Below are positions 24,168-30,318 of a DNA stretch of 30,318 nt, piece after piece. Each line of letters opens with the position of its first letter. The first letter of the stretch is position 1. Both the position numbers and the translations under genes were made by a program. Below the pieces are notes generated by a model. It ran no database searches, had not been told where the DNA came from, and saw only the letters and a list, made by a program, of their open reading frames with translations. Source of the DNA: Bacillota bacterium (lineage in GTDB: Bacteria > Bacillota > Clostridia > Lachnospirales > Lachnospiraceae); the NCBI GenBank assembly GCA_023434365.1, contig JAEYSV010000037.1:1-30318 (forward strand), written 5' to 3'.

Positions 24168-25207
24168 GTAAAGATAAGTCAAAAGGAAAAATATGTGGAA
24201 AGCAAAGCCTTCATTTCTCTAAACCAGTTTATATATCGGGTTACTCCAGTATAGCAGGAAAAAAAGAAGGGGAAGGTCCGCTTGGCAAAGGCTTTGACAT
24301 GGTTGATGAAGATCCGTTGTTTGGGATGAATACCTGGGAAGAAGCAGAAAGTAAAATGCAAAAACTTGCTTGCCAACTAGCTATCCGTAAGGCGGGATAT
24401 GAAAACAAAGACATTCGTTATTTGTTAGGTGGAGATTTGTTAGGACAACTCATAGCAACTTCTTTTGGTATCATGTCACTTGAAATACCAATGTTTGGAA
24501 TTTATGGTGCGTGCTCTACTATGGGTGAGGGACTTTCCTTGGGTGCAATACTAGTTGAAGGTGGATATGCCAACCATGTTGTCGCAGTTACATCAAGTCA
24601 TTTTGCAGGTGCAGAAAAGCAATTTCGTTTTCCACTTGGATACGGGAATCAACGACCAAAATGTGCATCGTGGACTGTAACAGGAAGCGGTGCAGTGGTA
24701 TTAAGCTCTACACCAGGTAGTCAGCCGACCGGAATTGGTATCACAGGGATTACAACAGGTAAGGTCACGGATTATGGTCTCAAAGATTCAATGAATATGG
24801 GAGCTTGTATGGCTCCAGCTGCCTGTGATGTTATTTATCAGAATCTTGTTGATTTTGACAGAAAACCCGAGGATTATGATCGAATTATCACTGGCGATCT
24901 CGGTGTAGTAGGAAAGGAAATCACGTTGGATATCATGAAAGAAAAAGGGTATGATATCACGAATTTATACATGGATTGTGGAATTGAGATGTTTGATGCA
25001 GAGAAACAAGATACCCATGCTGGTGGCAGCGGTTGTGGATGTTCTGCTATTACACTTACTGGTTACATTATGGGGAAACTTCGAACCGGTGAATGGAAAA
25101 GAGTCTTGTTTGTACCAACAGGTGCCCTTTTGTCACAAGTAAGCTTTAATGAAGGCCAGTCAGTTCCTGGTATCGCCCATGGTGTTGTGATTGAGAATAT
25201 CGGGTAA
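24164..25207 (+). CDS. spoVAD: Stage V sporulation protein AD, thiolase fold
   Basis: 347 residues from ATG 24164, right after AAGGAGGAG (24151-24159); an earlier in-frame GTG at 24146 lies upstream of that site. It is soluble and has a thiolase/ketosynthase-like fold: SLEIPMFGIYGACSTMGEGL with the cysteine at the thiolase position, and DTHAGGSGCGCSAITLTGY near the end. In Bacillus, SpoVAD binds dipicolinic acid. It is linked to spoVAC by ATGA and to spoVAEB by an 11-base gap. Confidence 0.95.
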   Translation: MSKDKSKGKICGKQSLHFSKPVYISGYSSIAGKKEGEGPLGKGFDMVDEDPLFGMNTWEEAESKMQKLACQLAIRKAGYENKDIRYLLGGDLLGQLIATSFGIMSLEIPMFGIYGACSTMGEGLSLGAILVEGGYANHVVAVTSSHFAGAEKQFRFPLGYGNQRPKCASWTVTGSGAVVLSSTPGSQPTGIGITGITTGKVTDYGLKDSMNMGACMAPAACDVIYQNLVDFDRKPEDYDRIITGDLGVVGKEITLDIMKEKGYDITNLYMDCGIEMFDAEKQDTHAGGSGCGCSAITLTGYIMGKLRTGEWKRVLFVPTGALLSQVSFNEGQSVPGIAHGVVIENIG

Positions 25208-25218
25208 GGAGGAATAAC

Positions 25219-25575
25219 ATGGATTATGTAAAAGCATTTGTCGTAGGTGGTTTGATTTGTGCAATTGTACAGATTTTTATGGAAAAGACAAAGTTACTAC
25301 CAGGTAGAATTATGGTTGGATTAGTTATCAGTGGTGCAATTCTTGGTGCTATTGGATTATATGAACCGTTTGCCAAATGGGCAGGAGCAGGAGCTACCGT
25401 TCCATTAAGTGGTTTTGGCAATGCTTTGTTCAAGGGAATGAAGAAAGCAATTGATCAGGAAGGTTTTCTTGGCTTGTTTAAGGGTGGTTTTACTGCTAGT
25501 GCAGTAGGAATCTCTGCGGCATTAATTTTTGGGTATATTGCTTCCTTGATCTGGGATTCGAAGATGAAGAAATAA
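25219..25575 (+). CDS. spoVAEB: Stage V sporulation protein AEB
   Basis: 118 residues, ribosome binding site AAGGAGGA. It is hydrophobic with about four membrane helices. Its core KWAGAGATVPLSGFGNALFK is a paralogue of the SpoVAC core in this operon. It is of the AEb type; no spoVAEA or spoVAF gene follows, so the operon is the short clostridial form. It ends before a strong terminator. Confidence 0.93.
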   Translation: MDYVKAFVVGGLICAIVQIFMEKTKLLPGRIMVGLVISGAILGAIGLYEPFAKWAGAGATVPLSGFGNALFKGMKKAIDQEGFLGLFKGGFTASAVGISAALIFGYIASLIWDSKMKK

Positions 25576-25582
25576 ATAATAA

Positions 25583-25623
25583 AAAACAGGCGCTACCTAT
25601 TAACTAGGAAAGCGCCTGCTTTA
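25583..25623. terminator. Bidirectional terminator between spoVAEB and the PBP gene
   Basis: CAGGCGCT (25587-25594) / AGCGCCTG (25611-25618), with an inner CCTA/TAGG pair. On the minus strand the stem is followed by six T, making it strong for the PBP gene; on the plus strand it is followed by CTTTAAT. A second hairpin, TGCGCCC/GGGCGCA, is at 25628-25646. Confidence 0.85.
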
Positions 25624-25649
25624 ATAGTGCGCCCAACATGGGCGCAATC

Positions 25650-28343
25650 TTATTCTGTATATTGCTCTGGAATTGCTTCATCGAACGCATCCTGAGGTTT
25701 CTCTGGCAGAATGGCCTGAGTGTTATTATTATAACGGTTTGACCCTTCTTCATTTGCTTCTTCCACGTTTCCTAAACTACCCGTTGGAGTATGCAGTGTA
25801 CAGTAGCCTCCATTATCTTCAAAATGTTTTGGCATAATGTTTTTGGTATCTGCAGTTTTTGACGTTTCGTTATCTTTTTTCAAATAAACTCTGGTCTTAG
25901 TGTCTGGACAACTATTATTAGCACGTAGTCCCGTATCTTCACATATTGTGATTTCTACATGACTGTCACATAATTCAGTTGGTTGAGTTCCCTTGGCAAA
26001 GTATTCTTCAATTACCGTGGAGCCTCCAAGTGCTTTATCACAGATACCAGGAATTGCAAGTTTGCCTGATTTGGAACAAATCTTTGCACTTACAATCGAA
26101 TCAGGTTTTGGAAAATCAACAACCTCCATCTCTTTATGAATTTTACTCATAATTTCCTTCCAGAGGTATTTGTGAAACGAGGTATCGTCCTGATTTTTGC
26201 TATAATCATATCCACTCCAGATTGTTGCAGTGTAATATGGAGTATAACCACTGAACCATAAGTCATAATCTTTGGAGGTAGTTCCTGTTTTACCTGCAAG
26301 GGGCATATCAGAGAACTTAATCATAGCTCCAGTACCACCTTTTGCAACAACATCCTTCATTGCATCCGTTAATAACCAGGCGGTCGATTCTTTCATAACT
26401 TGTGTTGAAGATGACTCGTTATCGATAATCACATTACCTTGTCGATCAGTGATTTTTGTGTAGAAAATAGGCTCTTGATAATAACCGCCGTTTGCAATAG
26501 CTGCATAGGCTGCCGTTAATTCCAAGTTACTAACACCATCGGTAATACCACCAAGAGCAAGAGGAAGGTTAATATCCGATCTGGTTTTTCCATCCGTATC
26601 GGTTCTTTGGGTCACCAAAGAGGTAAAGCCTAACCGCTCCAGATAGCTAAAGCCTACTGCTGGTGTAATTTCAGCTAAGGTTTTAACAGTTACAATGTTC
26701 ATAGATTTCTTAATTGCTTGTCGTAATGTTGACAGACCCTGATAAGACTCTCCATTCCAGTTGTTTACTTTGGTTTCTGTACCAGGATAATAGTATTCGC
26801 TATCATCCATGACGTTACCCAGTGTCATTCCACCGACATCTAGGGCAGGAAGATAGGTAGATAGTACTTTAAATGTGGATCCTGGCTGTCGAAGCGTATT
26901 GGTTGCACGATTTAACGTACGATTACCTGTTTTATCGCCTCGTCCACCAACAATTGCTTTCACTTCACCAGTATGTTGATCCATCAAGGTAAATGAAACC
27001 TGGGGTTGTAATTTGAAGTTGATGTTTTCCGCAACTACAGATGCACCATTTACTAGTAATGTTTTTTTGAATGCTTCGATGTATTCGTTAGCATCATCTT
27101 TGTTTTTAAAGTATAGATCAAACTGATCTTTTTCTTTGACGCCAGCTTCCTTATCTTTTTCAAGAAAATATTTCTTAATATGGCCCTCCGAATAATGTGT
27201 TTGAGTTCCATCTGGGTTCAGGATACTTAAGCGATACTCTAGTTCCCATTCGGAACCTTTTGGATATAATTCTTCATTAGATAATACATCATTACAAACC
27301 TGTTGAAGTTTTCTATCCTGAGTCGTATAAATACGTAGCCCACCAGTATATAAAAGATTAGTAGCAGCAGTGGCAGTATAACCTTTCTTTTCGACCAAGT
27401 CATCGATTACTTGTTCAATCACTTCATCCACAAAATAGGTGTTGTAAGCATAGGCGCCGCTTATTTCTTTATTAACATCTTTAATAACATCGTAAATATT
27501 ATCATTGATTGTTTCGTCATATTCTTCTTTTGTAATATAACCAAGTTTTAACATTGAATCTAGTACTTCTTGGCGACGTACTTTATTATTTTCTGGGTAA
27601 GTAACAGGGCTTAGCATGGTTGGACTTTGAGTAATTCCGGCAATAACACTTGCTTCGGCTAAATTAAGATCCTGTACATTCTTATTAAAATAGCGCTGTG
27701 ATGCTGCTTGAACGCCTAAAGTACCACTACCAAGGTTTATCGAATTCAGATAGTGCTCAAGTATCTGTTCTTTTGGCATCTTATCTTCTAACTGAATGGC
27801 AAGATATTGTTCCTGAACCTTACGCTGCATACTAACGATGAAGTTGCTTTCATTACCGCCACCAAAGACTTTGTTTTTTAGTAATTGCTGTGTTAGTGTA
27901 CTTGCTCCCTCATTAAAGGTACCATTGGTTACTCCGACAAAGAAAGCACGAAAGATTCCTCTGACATCAATCCCGTTATGTTCGTAGAAACGTTCATCCT
28001 CAACCGCAATAAATGCTTGTTTTACGACCTCTGGTATTTTGTCAATACTCACATGATCGCGATTAGCTTCGGCACCAAGCAATTCTTTTATCAATGTATT
28101 ATTATTATCATAAACATAAGTTTTATATAAGGATGGTGCTACACTAATACTATTAATGTCAGGAGCAGTATCAATCAAGCTGTTTAATACTCCATAGGCA
28201 CTGACAGCACCTAGTATGCCAAAGGTTACAACAGTAATCAGAAAGATTCGATAAACAATTATATTAAACTTACGAGATAATTTTACCGATGCTGACTGTA
28301 TTTTACGTTGCTTCTCGGCAAGTCCACTTTTACTGTAATTCAT
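25650..28343 (-). CDS. Class A penicillin-binding protein (transglycosylase/transpeptidase)
   Basis: 897 residues; ribosome binding site AAGGAGG before ATG. A short cytoplasmic N-terminus, one membrane anchor at about 27-52, then the GT51 transglycosylase (VEDERFYEHNGIDVRGI with catalytic Glu115; GASTLTQQLLKN). The penicillin-binding transpeptidase follows, with Ser489-x-x-Lys492 (RQPGSTFKVLS), SMN (547-549) and KTGT (685-688). It makes and cross-links wall glycan outside the membrane. The tail after residue about 755 holds spaced cysteines (CSKSGKL, GICDK, LCDSH, ICEDTG, SCPDT, YCTLH) and ends in an acidic Asn/Glu-rich stretch. Its place next to spoVA is not proof of a sporulation role. Confidence 0.94.
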   Translation of the reverse strand: MNYSKSGLAEKQRKIQSASVKLSRKFNIIVYRIFLITVVTFGILGAVSAYGVLNSLIDTAPDINSISVAPSLYKTYVYDNNNTLIKELLGAEANRDHVSIDKIPEVVKQAFIAVEDERFYEHNGIDVRGIFRAFFVGVTNGTFNEGASTLTQQLLKNKVFGGGNESNFIVSMQRKVQEQYLAIQLEDKMPKEQILEHYLNSINLGSGTLGVQAASQRYFNKNVQDLNLAEASVIAGITQSPTMLSPVTYPENNKVRRQEVLDSMLKLGYITKEEYDETINDNIYDVIKDVNKEISGAYAYNTYFVDEVIEQVIDDLVEKKGYTATAATNLLYTGGLRIYTTQDRKLQQVCNDVLSNEELYPKGSEWELEYRLSILNPDGTQTHYSEGHIKKYFLEKDKEAGVKEKDQFDLYFKNKDDANEYIEAFKKTLLVNGASVVAENINFKLQPQVSFTLMDQHTGEVKAIVGGRGDKTGNRTLNRATNTLRQPGSTFKVLSTYLPALDVGGMTLGNVMDDSEYYYPGTETKVNNWNGESYQGLSTLRQAIKKSMNIVTVKTLAEITPAVGFSYLERLGFTSLVTQRTDTDGKTRSDINLPLALGGITDGVSNLELTAAYAAIANGGYYQEPIFYTKITDRQGNVIIDNESSSTQVMKESTAWLLTDAMKDVVAKGGTGAMIKFSDMPLAGKTGTTSKDYDLWFSGYTPYYTATIWSGYDYSKNQDDTSFHKYLWKEIMSKIHKEMEVVDFPKPDSIVSAKICSKSGKLAIPGICDKALGGSTVIEEYFAKGTQPTELCDSHVEITICEDTGLRANNSCPDTKTRVYLKKDNETSKTADTKNIMPKHFEDNGGYCTLHTPTGSLGNVEEANEEGSNRYNNNTQAILPEKPQDAFDEAIPEQYTE

Positions 28344-28379
28344 ATTGACCTCCTTGATGCAAAGTTATTGCACTTTCCT

Positions 28380-28408
28380 ATTATACCAAAAATTATGAAC
28401 AAAATAAA
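28380..28408 (-). promoter_or_regulatory. Extended -10 promoter of the PBP gene
   Basis: On the minus strand TATAAT (28385-28380) is preceded by TGG, giving an extended -10, with TTTATT as a weak -35 at 17 bases. It lies about 37 bases before the ATG. Confidence 0.55.
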
Positions 28409-28626
28409 GATGAAATATACTATTCCTATGTTTGAACAAGTTTTAAAATAAAATGGATATATAATATACGCAAATATGGTTCATTATACTTCACAAGTAT
28501 TAGTAAATATAGTAAAATAGTAATAAGGGACTATTAAATTTAAATTAAATATGTATAAATAAATGTTAAGAAATTAGATATTTTAGACATTATTTTACTT
28601 TCGGGAAGTCGGAAAAAGGTGAGTGA

Positions 28627-28633
28627 TGTCGAA
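28627..28633 (+). promoter_or_regulatory. Perfect Spo0A box
   Basis: TGTCGAA, the exact 0A-box consensus, lies 117 bases before the ATG of the DUF6514-like gene, with a related AGTCGGAA about 20 bases upstream. A promoter candidate follows: TTGAAA (28687-28692) and TACAAT (28712-28717) with a long 19-base spacer. The rest of the 28344-28749 gap is AT-rich with no gene. Confidence 0.5.
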
Positions 28634-28749
28634 AATAGGTATACAACAGGTCTTTTTGCGGAATCTACAATTTGCACATTATGCTATTGAAAGGTATAGT
28701 AAGATATGGGATACAATCTTGCAATAATAATACCATGGGAGGGTAGTGT

Positions 28750-29037
28750 ATGTATAGTAATGAATTGATTGGCGAAAGCAGTTTCACAGCAATAGACGGA
28801 AGGGTATTAGCGCTTCAATATTACCTTACATCAAATGTCAGTAGTGAACTGCAAAAAGAAATTTATGGTTTGCGAATTGTTTTGCGTGATGACAGTACGA
28901 AAGAAGAGGAAACTTTAAACGGACTCGGGGAATCAAAGGAGTACGTGAAAGACATCGGGGAGATCATGTTACGTAATATTGTTACACCAATTAGTGCAGT
29001 TTATGTTGCAGATGATTTATTATCAACAGCATATTAA
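28750..29037 (+). CDS. DUF6514-like small protein
   Basis: 95 residues, soluble; GGGAGGG precedes the ATG. The pattern YYLTS...YGLRIVLRDD, then a variable middle, then IVTPISAVYVADDLLSTAY resembles clostridial proteins I recall as DUF6514 (ending VxP-x-x-L-x-D-V-x-x-D). No catalytic motif. A perfect Spo0A box upstream suggests control by the sporulation master regulator. Transcribed alone, divergent from the PBP. Confidence 0.7.
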   Translation: MYSNELIGESSFTAIDGRVLALQYYLTSNVSSELQKEIYGLRIVLRDDSTKEEETLNGLGESKEYVKDIGEIMLRNIVTPISAVYVADDLLSTAY

Positions 29038-29177
29038 CATCCATCTACCTAAGTTGTTAATAAACAAGTGAAGCAGTGTTACACTATCTCGGATAGTAAG
29101 TAGAGTAAGAATTTTACAAAAGACTGTGTTAAGGGCAAACAGCAAGGACATAAGTGAAGAAAAAGGATGAAGCTTAT

Positions 29178-29834
29178 ATGACAGATAGTTACAATATAGC
29201 CTACATAGGTGGTTCAAGTGAAGTAATAGAAAAAAAGTCTCGATTTATCGGACAAGTGTTTCCAATTGAAAGTGAAGAGGAAGCGTTAGAGTATATAGAA
29301 CAGGTAAGAAAGCAATATTATGATGCTAGACACCATTGTTATGCATACGTATTTGGAATTAACAATGAAGTGATCCGGTCTAGTGATGATGGAGAACCAT
29401 CACAGACAGCTGGAAAACCTATTTTAGATGTTATCTTGGGAGCGAAGCTACATAATGTTCTAGTTGTCGTGACCAGGTACTTTGGTGGCACATTACTTGG
29501 TACTGGAGGCTTAGTCCGTGCTTATGGAAAAGCTGCTAAGGAAGCGATTACTAACAGTACTATTATTACAAAGTGTCATGCTGTTAGAATGCAGGTTATT
29601 ACCGATTACAATTTTATCGGTAAACTCAATTACATTGCTAATCAAATGGAGATACCTGTCTTAGGCACTGATTATCAAGAAATGGTAAAAGTAGAATATA
29701 TCATTGAGGATGAGTTTGTTACTACCTTTATCAATAAAGTAACAGAGGCATCCGGAGCGACTGCAAAGTTAAATCAGCAAGCAGAATGTTATTATGCGAA
29801 AATCCATAACGAATTATTGCTTTTTGAGCGATAA
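29178..29834 (+). CDS. YigZ/IMPACT-family protein
   Basis: 218 residues from ATG 29178, whose MTDSY start matches the family. A GTG at 29154 with AAGGA five bases ahead would add eight residues and cannot be excluded. N-terminal UPF0029 domain: KKSRFIGQVFPI, YDARHHCYAYVFG, SSDDGEPSQTAGKPILD, then VVTRYFGGTLLGTGGLVRAY. The C-terminal DUF1949-like domain starts near 140. The eukaryotic relative IMPACT modulates translation control; the bacterial role is not settled. DUF4250-like gene follows 32 bases later. Confidence 0.92.
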   Translation: MTDSYNIAYIGGSSEVIEKKSRFIGQVFPIESEEEALEYIEQVRKQYYDARHHCYAYVFGINNEVIRSSDDGEPSQTAGKPILDVILGAKLHNVLVVVTRYFGGTLLGTGGLVRAYGKAAKEAITNSTIITKCHAVRMQVITDYNFIGKLNYIANQMEIPVLGTDYQEMVKVEYIIEDEFVTTFINKVTEASGATAKLNQQAECYYAKIHNELLLFER

Positions 29835-29866
29835 AATAGCGAAAGAGAAAGAAGATAAGAAAAACA

Positions 29867-30040
29867 ATGTTACCTAAAGATGAAATTATATTACTAAGTT
29901 TTGTGAATATGAAATTACGCGACAAATACAGTTCATTGCAAGAATTCTGTGAAGCATATGAGATTACACAACAAGAAATAAAAGATAAATTAAAGAAAAT
30001 TGAATATGAATATGTTCCTGAAATTAATCAATTTCGATAG
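29867..30040 (+). CDS. DUF4250-like small protein, 57 residues
   Basis: ATG 29867, stop TAG 30038-30040. The start MLPKDEIILLSFVNMKLRDK, then YSSLQEFCEAYEI, and the end YEYVPEINQF match the short proteins I know as DUF4250 (MLPKDP...LLSxxNMKLRD). It looks like a small helical, winged-helix-like protein; function unknown. The ribosome binding site is modest (GAAAGAGAAAGAAGA). It is probably co-transcribed with the yigZ-like gene and ends at the terminator below. Confidence 0.85.
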   Translation: MLPKDEIILLSFVNMKLRDKYSSLQEFCEAYEITQQEIKDKLKKIEYEYVPEINQFR

Positions 30041-30116
30041 TAATCGAATAACTTATTTTACTGTTGACTAATTCGTATGGGCGTATCCAAGCCTAGTTAT
30101 ATTCACAATGATGAAG

Positions 30117-30167
30117 AAACACTTTCTAAATTATATCATTTATGCTATAATTAGGAAGTGTTTTTTT
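30117..30167 (+). terminator. Rho-independent terminator after the DUF4250-like gene
   Basis: A stem of about 18 bp, 30117-30135 (AAACACTTTCTAA...) with 30146-30163 (...TTAGGAAGTGTTT), has one bulge and a 10-base loop. It is followed by seven T (30161-30167). Confidence 0.85.
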
Positions 30168-30182
30168 CATGATATAGAATTA

Positions 30183-30318
30183 GGGCGTCAAAAGCCCTTA
30201 TTAAAATTATAGTTCGTCAATTTGCACAATTCTGTTTGTGAATCGTGATGCAAGGCATAATTCATTCGCAACACGCTCTCGCTTGGATGAAGTTCGTAGT
30301 GGCACATAAGGCCCTAAA
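30183..30318. repeat. Second copy of the long-hairpin repeat family, cut by the window edge
   Basis: It shares with the valS-leader element, in the same order and spacing: GTCAAAAGC (30187-30195), TTCGTCAATTTGC (30213-30225), the 23-base core at 30267-30289 (21 of 23 identical, including CGCTCTCGCT), CGTAG, and the TAAGG..C..TAAA stretch at the edge. The gap from the second block to the core is 41 bases here and 39 there. Only the left arm and part of the inner stem are visible. Confidence 0.85.

Noticed and set aside
1..30318. tRNA or rRNA genes
   Set aside because: No tRNA cloverleaf with GGTTCGAATCC-like arm plus CCA context was recognised, and there is no rRNA sequence. The GTTCGAGGTC at 15548 is part of the hairpin arm and has no matching acceptor stem.

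Overview
The window looks like the chromosome of an endospore-forming, low-GC, obligately anaerobic Firmicute of the Lachnospiraceae (Clostridium cluster XIVa). A Lachnoclostridium/Clostridium phytofermentans-like organism is my best guess, by inference only. The evidence is the AT-rich sequence with strong AGGAGG ribosome binding sites, the spoIIA-sigF and spoVA sporulation operons, a valine T-box upstream of valS, and several protein families I associate with clostridia or Lachnospiraceae (DUF5716/DUF5717-like, DUF6514-like, DUF4250-like).

Layout. 1-123 (-): 5' end of a gene resembling ParM/StbA actin-like proteins, with two related AT-rich inverted repeats upstream. 342-851 (+): broken 3' remnant of a spore-cortex GH18 hydrolase. 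972-1877 (+): LysR regulator, convergent with the metNIQ methionine uptake operon (4456-1931, -) and sharing a bidirectional terminator with it. 4718-6007 (+): purA, with a near-perfect palindrome in the metN/purA divergent gap. 6092-6952 (+): metallophosphoesterase. 8063-6966 (-): HisC/CobD-like aminotransferase. 8346-15207 (+): four-gene operon of poorly known proteins: a giant Ig-like/helical-repeat protein, an Hsp70-like protein with degraded nucleotide motifs, a TPR-like protein and a membrane coiled-coil protein. 15219-15994: Val T-box leader followed by a very long hairpin element and an 80-bp tandem repeat. 15995-18637 (+): valS. 18946-20516 (+): a 47-residue small protein and a zinc-ribbon/TPR membrane protein. 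20663-22247 (+): spoIIAA-spoIIAB-sigF. 22429-25575 (+): a 39-residue membrane peptide followed by spoVAA-AB-AC-AD-AEB. 28343-25650 (-): class A penicillin-binding protein. 28750-29037 (+): DUF6514-like protein with a perfect Spo0A box upstream. 29178-29834 (+): YigZ/IMPACT protein. 29867-30040 (+): DUF4250-like small protein, then a terminator and the start of a second copy of the hairpin element seen before valS.

How the genes work together. The SpoIIAA/SpoIIAB/SigF partner-switch turns on forespore transcription. SpoVA proteins then move dipicolinic acid into the forespore, and a sigma-G-like promoter can be drawn before that operon. The PBP and the GH18 remnant belong to wall and cortex metabolism. 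MetNIQ, PurA and ValS are housekeeping. The most novel parts are the dispersed long-hairpin repeat family (two copies, each just after an intrinsic terminator) and the Hsp70-like/helical-repeat operon, which I read as a possible undescribed chaperone-like or scaffold complex.
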